Positions 30,109 to 43,519 of a stretch of DNA of 46,523 nt are shown piece by piece. The notes under the pieces are model-generated. The model made no database searches. It was not told the DNA's origin and worked only from the letters and a program-made list of their open reading frames with translations. The DNA lies in contig CALUHC010000027.1 of NCBI GenBank assembly GCA_944320355.1, positions 1-46,523 on the forward strand. Direction: 5' to 3'. The DNA comes from an uncultured Prevotella sp. GTDB lineage: Bacteria; Bacteroidota; Bacteroidia; Bacteroidales; Bacteroidaceae. Numbering within the stretch: the stretch's first letter is position 1; each line of letters opens with the position of its first letter. The position numbers and the translations under genes were made by a program.

Positions 30109-31983
30109 TCAGTACTCCAGCACGAGGGTCTGCCTCGGGCGGAGCTTAAAGTCACGGCTAATGTCGTACTTGCGGCCGGAGGTGACATCACGGGCCACGG
30201 TGCCTTGCGGCACCACCTCGGCATAGCGGGCGGCGACGAAGGTGTTCTCAGCCTTCTTGCCGTTGATGACCACAAGCACGTTCTTGCCGCCCAGCGAGCG
30301 GTTGATCACGTAGACACCCTTCAAGGGGATGAACTGCGTCATCGTGCCCTTGGTCACCACCTCGTTGCCTTGCCGCCAGTGGAGCAGCTTGCTGAGCCAG
30401 TTGAACATGGCGTTCTCGGCCTGCGTGCGCCCCTCGGCGGTGAAGGCACTGCGCTTGTCGCCGGGGAATCCGCCGGGAAAGTCCTTGCGCACGTTGCCGT
30501 CGGTCACCTCCTTAGTGCCGTTCATGAGTATCTCCGTGCCGTAGTATATCTGCGGGATGCGCTTCACGGTGAGCAGGAGGGCCAATGCCTGCTTCAGCGC
30601 GAGGGTGTCGCGGCCGTTGCCCAGGAAGCGGTCTGTGTCGTGATTGTCTATAAAAGCCATCACGCTCTCGGGGTTGGGATACAGGTAGTCATAGACAAAG
30701 TTGTTGTAGATGCGGTTCAGTCCCTGCCACCAGTCGTCGGTCTCCTCGTTCTTTGCCTGGTTTATCTTGTCGTAGAAGCTGAAGTCCATGACCGTCTTCA
30801 GGTTGCTGTTCTGGGCGGCCACCTTCGAGTCTTTCTGCCAGGCGGCGGTATAGGCAGGCTCCGTCACCCACGTCTCGCCCACGGTGTTGAAGTTGGGATA
30901 CTCCGCGTTGAGCTCTTTCATCCACCGCGCCATGCCGTCGGCAAAGGCGTATGGGTAGGTGTCCATGCGTATGCCGTCTATGCCGACGGTCTCAATCCAC
31001 CAGATGCTGTTCTGTATCAGGTAGGTCATCACGTGCGGATTGTGCTGGTTGAGGTCGGGCATCGTCGGCACGAACCACCCCTCTACGGTCTCGCGGGTGT
31101 CCACCTGCGATGCGTAAGGGTCGACAACGGGCGTGAGCTTGTAGCTCGTCTGCAGGTAGTCTTCGTTGGGTTGCGACGTTCCGCCCGACTTCTTGAGCCA
31201 CTGGGGCTGGTTGAGCCAGTCGTGGCTGGGCATATCCTTTATCCACGGATGGTCGAAACCACAGTGGTTGAATATCATGTCCATGACCACTTTCAGCCCC
31301 TTTTGGTGAGCCTCGTCGGTGAGGCGGCGGTACTCTTCGTTCGTGCCGAAGCGCGGGTCCACCTTATAATAATCGGTGGTGGCATAGCCGTGGTATGTGC
31401 TGTTGCCGTTGTTGTCGGGACTGTTGTTCTCGAGCACGGGCGTGAACCACAGCGCCGTGACGCCCAGCTGCTTGAAGTAGTCGAGGTGCTGGCGTATGCC
31501 TTCAAGGTCGCCTCCGTGGCGCAGGCTGGGCTGCGTGCGGTCGTTCTTGTAGGGCATGAGCCCCTTTATCTGGTCGTTGTCCGTGCTGCCGGAGGCAAAG
31601 CGGTCGGGCATGAGCATATAGAGCACATCTGCATTGGTGAAGCCCATGCGCTCATCGCCGCTCATGTCGCGCCGCTTCAGTTGGTACTTTACCTTCTTGC
31701 CCGAGAAGTTGAGCGTCATCTCGCCGGGCTGCGCACCACTCAGGTTGAGGTAAACGAGCAGGTAATTGGGCGAGTCGAGCCTAACGATGCTGTCTATCTT
31801 CACCCCGGGATAGTCGGTCTCTACGTCGGCTTCCCTTACGCCCTGCCCGTAAACCATGAGCTGGAGCGACGGATTCTTCATGCCCACATACCAGTCTGTG
31901 GGGTCTATGCGGTCTATCTTTATTGCTGCGTTCATAGTCATTGCGATTGTTAGCAATACTATTGACAATAACTTTCGTTTCAT
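30109..31983 (-). CDS. susA: Neopullulanase/cyclomaltodextrinase, GH13 (SusA-like)
   Basis: Predicted periplasmic enzyme that cuts alpha-1,4 links of imported maltooligosaccharides or pullulan. It has 624 residues: a signal peptide (MKRKLLSIVLLTIAMTMNA), an N-terminal beta domain (about 22-120, DPTDWYVGMKNPSLQLMVYG), the GH13 barrel (about 125-520) and a C-terminal beta domain. The catalytic residues are Asp341 (GIRMDTYPYA), Glu370 (TVGETWVTE) and Asp449 (DNHDTDRF); MDMIFNHCGFDHPW is typical of this subfamily. ATG 31983 was chosen for the signal peptide. It is the last gene of the malQ operon, 200 nt after the pullulanase; that gap holds a degenerate R2 repeat (about 32100-32170). It may have its own start of transcription; none was found. 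Confidence 0.9.
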   Translation of the reverse strand: MKRKLLSIVLLTIAMTMNAAIKIDRIDPTDWYVGMKNPSLQLMVYGQGVREADVETDYPGVKIDSIVRLDSPNYLLVYLNLSGAQPGEMTLNFSGKKVKYQLKRRDMSGDERMGFTNADVLYMLMPDRFASGSTDNDQIKGLMPYKNDRTQPSLRHGGDLEGIRQHLDYFKQLGVTALWFTPVLENNSPDNNGNSTYHGYATTDYYKVDPRFGTNEEYRRLTDEAHQKGLKVVMDMIFNHCGFDHPWIKDMPSHDWLNQPQWLKKSGGTSQPNEDYLQTSYKLTPVVDPYASQVDTRETVEGWFVPTMPDLNQHNPHVMTYLIQNSIWWIETVGIDGIRMDTYPYAFADGMARWMKELNAEYPNFNTVGETWVTEPAYTAAWQKDSKVAAQNSNLKTVMDFSFYDKINQAKNEETDDWWQGLNRIYNNFVYDYLYPNPESVMAFIDNHDTDRFLGNGRDTLALKQALALLLTVKRIPQIYYGTEILMNGTKEVTDGNVRKDFPGGFPGDKRSAFTAEGRTQAENAMFNWLSKLLHWRQGNEVVTKGTMTQFIPLKGVYVINRSLGGKNVLVVINGKKAENTFVAARYAEVVPQGTVARDVTSGRKYDISRDFKLRPRQTLVLEY

Positions 31984-32183
31984 GTTTTTATTGCTTTTGT
32001 TGGTTGTTGATTGGAGAGAGAGTCTGTCCACCCCGGTTCAACAAGGAGTGCAAGCCCCCGAGCCTCCCCCGGGGAAGGTCCGGGCTGCGCTGTCTGCGAG
32101 GCTATTGTCCTCTGACTCCTCAGCGGAACGGAGTGAAGCGATAACTTCTTCTGACTTCCTTTAACTCCTAAGAATTACGGCTC

Positions 32184-36247
<4,064 letters not shown>

Positions 36248-36274
36248 TCAGTTATTGGTTATATTCTTGATATG

Positions 36275-38959
36275 TTATTTTCTGCCGCTGCCGGCTATCA
36301 TCGCACTCACCTTGGCGTTGAAGTCGTCGGCCGCCATCAGCTCTTCGAGCGTGAGGTGCATTCTGTAGCGCCAGTAGTGGCGCGGGTTTGCGGGTACGTT
36401 TATGCGCTCGGCGTTGGCGTCCGTGAGGCGTATGTCCTCGTCTATGGACAGCCAGTCTTGCAGCGACAGCAGGCAGAGCAAGGACGGACTGGCGAGGTTT
36501 CGGCACACGATGTCCTCGGCCAGCCACCCCGGCAGCGGATGGGGAGCAGGGCCTCCATGGCCGAGGGCGTTGTTGTAGAAGTCCTGGGTGCGCGCCCAGT
36601 CCTCGTCCCACCACTGTCTCAGGGTGGGCATATCGTGGGTGGATATGGTGCAGACAGACAGATATGGATTGCGCTCCAGCACACCGAAGCGCAGGCTGTC
36701 GTCCTTGGGCATGGACTGGATTTCGAGGCTCAGTATCCTGAGTTCGCTCATAACCCAAGGCACGCACTCGGGCACCATGCCCAGGTCCTCTGCGCACGCC
36801 AGCATACGGGTGGCCTCGGTGAGGCGCGGCAACTTCTTCATGGCCTCGCCATACCAGAAGCGGCTGTTGCGGCGATAGTAGTAATCGTTGTACAGGCGGT
36901 TGAAAGCCTGCTTGTCGCAGTCCCACAGTGACTCATAGATGAAGTCGAGCTGAACGCCTATGCGGGGATGGAACAGGTTGCGGTCCTTGCGGTCGCGCAC
37001 AAAGAGCACGTCGCTTATCAAGGCATAAAGGCCGTCGCGCAGCCACACGTCGCCATCGGACGTCTTGCCGCGGAAGGCAGCCTCAACCTTGCGCTGGGTG
37101 TCATACTGCGGCAGCAGGCGGTAGCGGTCGCCGTGGCGTTCAAGGTAGCCGGCCTTCACCTCCTCGGCCCGCTCGCGGAAGATGCGGTCGAGAACCCAAT
37201 CGGTGATGAACGGCGTCGTGAACAGTTCCTCCTGGAAATGCAGGCCGTAGCTTTCTATCTCGCTGCGCGACATGGCCAGCGACGGCGAGAACTGGCCCAG
37301 CAGACCGTGGACGGCATCGATGGGAATCTCCCAGATGCGGAAGAAGCCCAGCACATGGTCTATGCGGAAAGCGTCGAAGTATTCGGCCATGTTGCGGAAC
37401 CTGCGCACCCACCACGAGCAGCCGTCGGCCAACATCTCGTCCCAGTTGTACGTGGGGAAGCCCCAGTTCTGGCCGTTGGCCGAGAAAGCGTCGGGCGGCG
37501 CGCCTGCCTGTCCGTTCAGGTTGAAGTACCTTGGCTCCACCCATGCCTCCACGCCGTCGCGGCTGATGCCTATGGGTATGTCGCCCTTTAATATAATGTG
37601 GCGCGAACGCGCATAGTCGTGCGCAGCGCGCATCTGGGTGTAGAGGTTGTACTGCACGAAATACCAGAAGACCACCTCCTTGTAGCTGTCTGATGCCGGG
37701 TCGGCCATGGCCTGCCGCTCGCTGTCGTCTAAGTGGCGGTGGGCAGGCCACTCGCCGAATGTGGCCGTGCCGTACAGGTCGCGGTAATGGCAGAAGGCGG
37801 CGTATGGCACAAGCCACTGCTTGTTGGCCTCGAAGAACCTTGTGAACGCCTCGCTGCCTGTCATGCTGTTTCCCTGTTCTGCGTAGAGTTCGTGCAGATA
37901 GTCCAGCTTGGCGTTGTTCACGCGCTCATAGTCTATCTGCGGCAGGGCGTTCAGCTCGCGGCGCAGCCGCTCGTAGTGGTCGCGGCGCGCCGTGTCCTTC
38001 AGCGGCGGCAGCTGGCGCAGGTCGGTGTACTGCGGGTGCAGGGCGTAGATGCTTATGCTGTTGTACGGATAAGAGTCGGTCCAGGTGTGGGTGATGCCGG
38101 TGTCGTTGATGGGCAGCAGCTGTATGGCCCGCTGTCCTGTCTGTGCGGCCCAGTCTATCATGAGGCGCAGGTCGCCGAAGTCGCCCACGCCGAAACTGCC
38201 CTCAGACCTGAGCGAGAACACGGGTATCACCGTTCCGGCTATGCGCCACTCCTTTGCGGCCATGCGTGCCTGGGGCACCTCCAATGCAACTGTTGTGCCC
38301 TTGGCGATGGCCGCATGGGGCAGGCTGCGGTTGCCGCCCCCCTCCCACGTGAACGCCTGACGACCGTTGTCGGTGGCGGCGGCAACAAACTTATATTCAA
38401 CGTCGTGCAGGAACAGGCGGTCGGCATCAATCACCGCCACCCACTCGTTGGGACTGTGCTCCGTCATGGGCAGTCCGCTCGCGGCGTCCCACGCGCCAAG
38501 CGACGGGTCGTTGCCCACCAGCAGCAGGCGCTGCTTGCCGTCCAGCTGCGGCGCCTTGACCCTCAGCACGATGCCGCGGGCCGGGTGGTGCTTGCCCACG
38601 GCCACGGCTTCGCGGGCCGCCACGCAGTCGGTTATGGCCGAGCTGTATAGGTGGGCATCGGCAGGCAGGTCTCTCCAGTTGTCGTATATTGTGTGATTGT
38701 TTTCGGGGGTCAGTTCGAGCCTGTGTGGCGCCACGAGCCATTCGTGGCGCAGCTCGTGCCCGTCATGTTCCACGCTGTAATAGTAGTCAATCGTGGCGGG
38801 CAGGCTTCCGGCGTTGCCGATGGCGCACGTCCATAGCTTGCCGTCGGCGGTGGCCATCTTGTACTTTCGGGTGCTGCCGGCGGGCGTTCCGTCAATGATG
38901 TTGAGTGCCAGCTCTTCGCCGAAGTTAGTGTTGTAGTTTATGTTAAAACATAGTTCCAT
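36275..38959 (-). CDS. malQ: 4-alpha-glucanotransferase (amylomaltase, GH77) with two N-terminal CBM20-like domains
   Basis: Transfers maltosyl/glucosyl units between maltodextrins in the cytoplasm. It has 894 residues and no signal peptide. Two starch-binding CBM20-like domains come first (about 1-100, MELCFNINYNTNFGEEL; about 125-235, LLLVGNDPSLGAWDAASGLP). They are followed by the GH77 barrel (about 245-880), as in plant DPE2-type enzymes and common in Bacteroidetes. The catalytic residues are Asp534 (FRIDHVLG), Glu724 (CAEDLGM) and Asp776 (STHDMP). ATG 38959 was chosen because it begins the CBM20 strand and because a -7-like box (38987-38994) and the LacI-type operator (39046-39065) lie just upstream; the open frame continues upstream into non-coding repeat. 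First gene of the malQ-GH97-pullulanase-neopullulanase operon. Confidence 0.92.
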   Translation of the reverse strand: MELCFNINYNTNFGEELALNIIDGTPAGSTRKYKMATADGKLWTCAIGNAGSLPATIDYYYSVEHDGHELRHEWLVAPHRLELTPENNHTIYDNWRDLPADAHLYSSAITDCVAAREAVAVGKHHPARGIVLRVKAPQLDGKQRLLLVGNDPSLGAWDAASGLPMTEHSPNEWVAVIDADRLFLHDVEYKFVAAATDNGRQAFTWEGGGNRSLPHAAIAKGTTVALEVPQARMAAKEWRIAGTVIPVFSLRSEGSFGVGDFGDLRLMIDWAAQTGQRAIQLLPINDTGITHTWTDSYPYNSISIYALHPQYTDLRQLPPLKDTARRDHYERLRRELNALPQIDYERVNNAKLDYLHELYAEQGNSMTGSEAFTRFFEANKQWLVPYAAFCHYRDLYGTATFGEWPAHRHLDDSERQAMADPASDSYKEVVFWYFVQYNLYTQMRAAHDYARSRHIILKGDIPIGISRDGVEAWVEPRYFNLNGQAGAPPDAFSANGQNWGFPTYNWDEMLADGCSWWVRRFRNMAEYFDAFRIDHVLGFFRIWEIPIDAVHGLLGQFSPSLAMSRSEIESYGLHFQEELFTTPFITDWVLDRIFRERAEEVKAGYLERHGDRYRLLPQYDTQRKVEAAFRGKTSDGDVWLRDGLYALISDVLFVRDRKDRNLFHPRIGVQLDFIYESLWDCDKQAFNRLYNDYYYRRNSRFWYGEAMKKLPRLTEATRMLACAEDLGMVPECVPWVMSELRILSLEIQSMPKDDSLRFGVLERNPYLSVCTISTHDMPTLRQWWDEDWARTQDFYNNALGHGGPAPHPLPGWLAEDIVCRNLASPSLLCLLSLQDWLSIDEDIRLTDANAERINVPANPRHYWRYRMHLTLEELMAADDFNAKVSAMIAGSGRK

Positions 38960-38986
38960 AGACTTGTTGGTTTTTAGTTTCGGGTG

Positions 38987-38994
38987 TAAAGGTA
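38987..38994 (-). promoter_or_regulatory. malQ promoter -7 box
   Basis: TACCTTTA on the minus strand is one base from TAnnTTTG, 27 nt before the malQ ATG. It is 51 nt from the operator, matching the spacing at susC and the regulator gene to within 1 nt. Confidence 0.5.
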
Positions 38995-39045
38995 CTAAAT
39001 TAGCTGATAGGCAGTTGTGCGCGGCTTGCCGAAAATGTTTATTGC

Positions 39046-39065
39046 CTGCGCAATCGGTTGCGCAA
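39046..39065. promoter_or_regulatory. LacI-type operator upstream of malQ
   Basis: CTGCGCAA-TCGG-TTGCGCAA is an inverted repeat with a central CG. It matches the site at 19102-19121 in 16 of 20 positions, with the differences in the first base, the degenerate fourth base and the spacer. Likely bound by the LacI-family protein encoded at 19203-20231. Confidence 0.65.
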
Positions 39066-39299
39066 GGATGGGAATTCTGGAGTTGTATGGAGTTGGGAGA
39101 GGGCGTGTCCAAATGGAGTTGAGAGTGGTTGGCCGAAGTTGGGCGACACGACGGAAGTCGGGGATTGGCCGAGAATAGTTTGGAAATGAGAGGCAAAGTA
39201 TTTTTCGCTGCGCTCTGGCAACACGTGTCCGGTAACTTCCGGCGAACCGACAGGTCGTCCAACTTCGGTTAACTCCTTTCAACCACATTTTGACACAGC

Positions 39300-39410
39300 C
39301 ACGTATTGCGTTGCCATATGGCTCGTTTCGGGGCGCGAAACAGCAGGTATTGCGGACTGTCTTTGGGCGGAAAGCACTGTTTTGGGTCGCTTTTGGGCGG
39401 TTGCTTTGGT
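39300..39410. repeat. Degenerate R3 palindrome array
   Basis: CGTTGCCATATGGCTCG, GTTTCGGGGCGCGAAAC and later GGAAAGCACTGTTTTGGG keep the AAAC/GTTT arms of R3 but are much decayed. The stretch 39066-39299 before it has no gene; AACTTCGGTTAACTCCTTTC (39262-39281) resembles the R2 family. Confidence 0.4.
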
Positions 39411-39480
39411 GATATTTGTCGGCAATCGTTCCTCTACACAAACCTACGGAATGCCCGCCCTGCCCCAACATTGAAACAAA

Positions 39481-39526
39481 GAGAAAGCCCGGCCGGAGGC
39501 ACAAAGGCATCCGACCGGGCTTTCTC
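39481..39526 (-). terminator. Terminator of the transglycosylase gene
   Basis: GAGAAAGCCCGG and CCGGGCTTTCTC are perfect 12-bp arms, with further pairing CGG/CCG inside, 14 nt past the stop on the minus strand and followed by TTTGTTTC. Confidence 0.75.
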
Positions 39527-39540
39527 AAAAATATGGAATA

Positions 39541-39969
39541 CTAATTCATTGCCTTCATTACTTTCTCGAAGTAACGCTGAGTGCGCTTCACGCTGTACTT
39601 CAACCCGCCATTCCACGAACGTATAGCCTTCTCGACGTTGTTCGCCGGATTATGGTAAGACTGAATCAAAAGAAACATCTCTTTCGACTTTGAAACGCTG
39701 AACCTGTCGCGAAGCGTGAACCGCTTGCCGCTCTTACGCCGCTTCAGGATCTGGTTGCACTCTCTGACCAAAATGGGAGTGATCTGCATTGCCCCGCACG
39801 AGCTGCCACTCCTTGCATTTGGGTTTCCATTGCTTTCTACTTGGATTATCGCGTCCATCACCGGCTCCCAGTCAAAGCCCGCACCCTTAGCGTTATCCCT
39901 TGGAAAGACTGCGGAAGGAACACAGAGCAACAGAGCGATAAAAACAATCCTTACTGTTCTCTTCATCAT
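39541..39969 (-). CDS. Small exported lytic transglycosylase (SLT domain)
   Basis: A 142-residue protein predicted to cleave peptidoglycan in the periplasm. The signal peptide MMKRTVRIVFIALLLCVPSA is followed by a goose-type/SLT lysozyme fold: VMDAIIQVESNGNPNARSG with catalytic Glu45, then SCGAMQITPILV, LLIQSYHNPANNVEKAIRSW and NGGLKY. The domain is short but complete in its motifs. The second ATG (39966) is an equally good start. It is monocistronic, with a -7 box at 40118-40125, a leader of about 140 nt and a strong terminator. Small exported SLT proteins often occur on conjugative or phage DNA, but nothing else of that kind is next to it. Confidence 0.8.
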   Translation of the reverse strand: MMKRTVRIVFIALLLCVPSAVFPRDNAKGAGFDWEPVMDAIIQVESNGNPNARSGSSCGAMQITPILVRECNQILKRRKSGKRFTLRDRFSVSKSKEMFLLIQSYHNPANNVEKAIRSWNGGLKYSVKRTQRYFEKVMKAMN

Positions 39970-40117
39970 TATCTATTTTACGGGACACCGGCCATTCTCG
40001 CATGACCCGCAGGCGGCAAGACCTAAGCCCGAACGCCGCCAAGTCCCTGTTGGATTACTTTCAAAACGCCATCCCTTCACGGGATGCCTGCCTTATGTAT
40101 ATTTCGATTTTCGGGTG

Positions 40118-40125
40118 CAAAGTTA
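40118..40125 (-). promoter_or_regulatory. -7 promoter box of the transglycosylase gene
   Basis: TAACTTTG on the minus strand matches TAnnTTTG, 148 nt upstream of the ATG. The leader contains two hairpins, ATCCC/GGGAT near 40070-40085 and GGCGGC/GCCGCC near 40013-40041. Confidence 0.5.
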
Positions 40126-40484
40126 CGAAATTCATCCCTAACCACCAAACATTTGAGCTATTTTAAGACATCAACAAGGCACAAGCCCTCTGATTATCAA
40201 CATATTAACACTGCAAGGGGATATTCCTGCCACCTCTGCCGCCACAAAAGAGAATATGAAAAAACGATGAACAGAACTACCGCCAAACAGAAAACGCCCA
40301 CACGCCAGCCGCCAGGTTCACTGCCGAATGGCAAAAGCCAGCACGCTTTTGGCACAGGTTAGCAAGAAGGGCTGGCGAGCCGCGACACACGGTCCGGCAC
40401 GGGTCGGGTCTCGCACAACATACACTCCTTTGGTGATGAGAACAGACTCTTGGGAAGCCGAACACAGACAAAGAATGAGCATCC

Positions 40485-40507
40485 GGCGGTCTAATGACCG
40501 CGATTTG
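40485..40507. repeat. 16-bp palindromic box, copy 2
   Basis: GGCGGTCTAATGACCG, followed by CG and ATTTGGG, is the same box as at 141-163. The rest of the gap 40126-40629 shows no gene, repeat or promoter that I can support. Confidence 0.5.
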
Positions 40508-40629
40508 GGCTTAAACGGGTTCAATATGTGTTTGTCGTCCGACAAAGCCACCAAGCGCGCACTTTGACTCCCGCCACCAGCCCCGCTCCCCAACCCTATC
40601 CGGCACCGTATGCCCCGCCGGTGGCCGGC

Positions 40630-42658
40630 TCACTTCCACCTTTCCGCGCTGAAATTCCAGGCCACTCCGACATACAGCACGCAGGTGCTCATCTTCTGCT
40701 CCAAGCGTTGGCGCAGTTGGGGAGTGTCGATGGTATAGACCTTGCGCAATGTGTTGAAAACATCAGAAAGGGTGGCCGTGAACGAAAGTCCACGGCGGGG
40801 CAGCTCATATTTCACCCCGATGTCTGTGCTGAACGAGCCTTCGCGCCTGCCTTGCGGCATCAGGGCCGGCGAGAGATAGCGCGAGTTGAGTTGCAACAGC
40901 GTGTTACTGCATGGGGTGAAGTTGGCGTTGAGCGAGGCCCTCCACGCAAGGGCATCCTTGCCGGCGGCGTAGCCAAGGCGCGTGGCGTCTATCCGGTCAT
41001 AGAACAGGTGCCGCTCAGGTTGACGGTTGCCCACTTGCCTATCTCGGCATCAGCTATGACCTCAGCGCCTGCCGACGACCCGATGTTCAGGTTTTCTTTC
41101 GTGGTGAGCAGGACGTTGCCCGGCAGATAGCGCGTCAGCTCGGGGCGCAGGCCGAGCAGCAGCCCCACGCGCCTCGCTTATATTCCAGCGTGGCATAGAG
41201 TGCGTGGTTGGCGGCAAGGTTGGTGAAGTCGTTGGTCCGGGTCATGTCCGGCACGAAGGCATCGCCTTCCAGACTCTGCACATGATAGTTCAAGTCGGTT
41301 CGCAGGGCATCAAGCTCATAGCCCACGCACAGCTTCAGGTGCGCGCCAAGGGTGCGGCGCCAGGCCATGCGGAACAGGTGGCGGTAGTACGCCTGCCATA
41401 TCTGGGTGTTGTCTTTAGTGTCGCCTCCGGTGGAATAGGTTGCGTAGCGGTTGTCTTCCAGGCCCTCCAGCGACGAATAGCTGTAGTCGGCCGTCAGCTC
41501 GTTGCCCTTGCCGAAGGTGTGCGTATATGAGCCTCCTGCCTCCCACCCGTTCACGTTCTCGTTGTCATGGCAGTAGCGTGCGCTCCTGCCGGTGACTCCA
41601 TGGTTGGCATCCATGTCGGTGGCAACGATGCTTTCGGTGCGGATGAAGTGGCGGCGGGTGTAGCTGCCGCTCAGCCTCAGGCGGTCGCGCCCGGTTGCCT
41701 TCCAGTCAGCCCCCGCCCTGGCCGTGTGCGAAAGCGGGTGGGCCGTTCCAGTGGTCAGCTGCGAGGTGTACGCCTGCAGGCTGTCGCTGCGCGAGCGGTC
41801 GTCGGTGATGCGCGGCTCATACAGGTCGCGGCGTATGCAGTAGGCCGCCGTAAGGTTGACGCGGCCAGTGCCGTATGCCACCGAGGCCGTGGCGTTGGCC
41901 CTGCCCAGCGTCCCGGCATTGGCGGCCACGCTTCCGCTCCAGCCCCTCCGCCGGTCGGACTTCATCACGAGATTGATGATGCCGCTCACCCCGTCGGGCT
42001 TGTATTGCGCCGACGGATTGGTGATTACCTCTATCCGCTCCACCTCGCCCGCCGGAATCTGGCGCAGCGCGTCGGCACGGGTGCGCGCGCTCATCAGCAC
42101 AGACGGCTTGCCGTCTATCAGTATGCTCACGCCCTCGCTGCCACGCAGGCTCACGTTGCCCTCCACGTCAACCTGCACCGAGGGGATGTTGCGCATCAGG
42201 TCGCTGACCGACCCGGCCGCGCTCATCAGGTCCGTGCCGACATTGAACACGCGCTTGCCGAGGTGCTGCACGTAGGTGGAACGCCTGCCCCTCACCACCA
42301 CCTCGCCCAACCTCCCGGACGACCGGCACAGATACAGCGCGCCCAAATCCGTGCTCCCGCGACCGCCCACCGCAAACACGGGCGAGCGGCGCAGTCCGTA
42401 CCCGACGAAGCTGCACTCCACGTAATACCTACCCGGAACCACAGAGGCAAAGGCAAAACGCCCCAGCGCGTCGGTGACAGCACCGGCCACGAAAACGCTG
42501 TCGGCCGCACGAAAGAGAGCCACGTCGGCAAGCTCCACAGGCTGCCCTGACGCTTCGTCGGCAACAACACCCGCCAGCCGTCCTCCCCTTGTGCCCGCGC
42601 CATACAGGGCACGACACAACATACAGCACACAACAACAACCAAAACATTCTTTGCCAT
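40630..42658 (-). pseudogene. Broken outer-membrane beta-barrel (TonB-receptor-like, OMP_b-brl_3) gene
   Basis: The 5' part (42658 to about 41165) encodes a signal peptide (MAKNVLVVVVCCMLCRALYG), a carboxypeptidase-like Ig domain (about 25-115), a plug (SVSDLMRNIPSVQVDVEGNV, SILIDGKPSVL) and barrel strands of the OMP_b-brl_3 family. The frame breaks at a CCCC run (41164-41167 on the plus strand): one extra base would restore GAWGLLLGLRPEL. It breaks again near 41010, after which HLFYDRIDATRLGYAAGKD continues to a normal barrel end VGVAWNFSAERWK at 40630. Comparing with the usual family length, about 100-150 residues also seem missing near 41130. The first break is in a homopolymer and might be a sequencing error; two breaks plus a deletion favour a dead gene. 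Confidence 0.75.
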
Positions 42659-42680
42659 AAACCCAGTGTTAAAGTGACGG

Positions 42681-42688
42681 CAAAGGTA
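42681..42688 (-). promoter_or_regulatory. -7 promoter box of the barrel gene
   Basis: TACCTTTG on the minus strand matches TAnnTTTG, 23 nt before ATG 42658. The region 42689-43132 beyond it shows no gene or repeat I can support. Confidence 0.6.
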
Positions 42689-43132
42689 TGAAGCAAGTCT
42701 GTGGAAAGTTTGAAGATGAAAGGGGGCATATATGAAATGAGGTTGACGAAGACTTGGAAAGCTATTTCAATTTCATCAACTGTCAATTTGAGTTGGATTT
42801 TCGAGCCGAAATGTCAGCTTGCAGAGAGGCATATCTGGCTATGTGACAAAACAAACGGGCCGACACAAGCGGAAAGGCACTCAAAGCGGTTGCTGATAAA
42901 AGACAGCTTTGACAAAATCAAGACATCTTCTTAGGCGTTGACCCGAAGCCGCAGGAAACAAACAGACACATATTTTTCATTCTCCGCAACGCAGGTGACT
43001 GAAGGCGACGGCCATTACGGCTTTGCGCCGCACACGCGGAGGCACCGCCCATTATGCGGATATACAGATTTTATTTATTAATGTCAGCAAACAGCCCATA
43101 CGCCCTATGCCCGCCTAAAGACACGGCCCGCC

Positions 43133-43285
43133 ATTAACTTTTTTATGTCAAAGACATTCACGAATTCCATCTTTGCTAATCATCTGACATTCAACAAGTT
43201 GCAAAACGTGCCGTTTTGCTGTCTGAAATGGGCCGTTTCAGCGTCCAAAACGGGCCATATCGCAATGCAAAACGGTACGTTTTGC
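43133..43285. repeat. R3 palindrome array with conserved leader, copy d
   Basis: The leader ATTAACTTTTTTATGTCAAA ... CATTCAACAAGTTGC (43133-43202) is shared with 4561-4630, and is followed by units CAAAACGTGCCGTTTTGC, GAAATGGGCCGTTTC, AAAACGGGCCATATCGC and AAAACGGTACGTTTTGC. This is the most regular copy in the window together with that at 4561. Confidence 0.7.
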
Positions 43286-43354
43286 ATTGCGATATGCCGC
43301 ATACGGGAAATCAAGAAAATAGCGGCAACTTACAGACATTCATAAAAATAAAAA

Positions 43355-43461
43355 ATGAATGTCCGCAAGTTGCCAAACGTGTTTGAAAGAGTTTCACTTG
43401 TCCCCTCCTTTAGAAAAGGAGGGGACAATGCGCTTCTATTTGGCAATATGCAGACATTCAT
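43355..43461. repeat. R1 repeat, short copy
   Basis: The 107-bp element has end ATGAATGTCCGCAAGTTGCC and an inverted end GGCAATATGCAGACATTCAT, with a single TCCCCTCCTTTAGAAAAGGA hairpin in the middle. It looks like the minimal form of R1. Confidence 0.75.
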
Positions 43462-43485
43462 AAAAAATAAAATAAGGCTTTGACA

Positions 43486-43514
43486 TTGTGACTCCGATAA
43501 TTTTGTTATATTTG
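43486..43514 (+). promoter_or_regulatory. Promoter of the BspA-like gene leader
   Basis: TATATTTG (43507-43514) matches TAnnTTTG and a TTG at 43486-43488 lies 18 nt upstream as the -33 element. The inferred start is near 43520, giving a leader of about 250 nt. Confidence 0.65.
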
Positions 43515-43519
43515 CAGCG

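Noticed and set aside
29995-31953. A 650-codon open frame on the plus strand opposite the neopullulanase gene
   Set aside because: It mirrors a well-supported GH13 gene, has His/Val/Leu-rich shadow composition and no family motifs. The same holds for long frames opposite malQ, GH97, the amylase and the barrel gene.
38960-39262. Longer N-terminus for MalQ
   Set aside because: The extension crosses the operator, the promoter box and R2-like text, with no domain in it.
40744-40763. TTGCGCAA near 40744 and TGCGCAATCGCTGCA near 25276 as further LacI operators
   Set aside because: They lack a matching second half-site and lie inside coding sequence.
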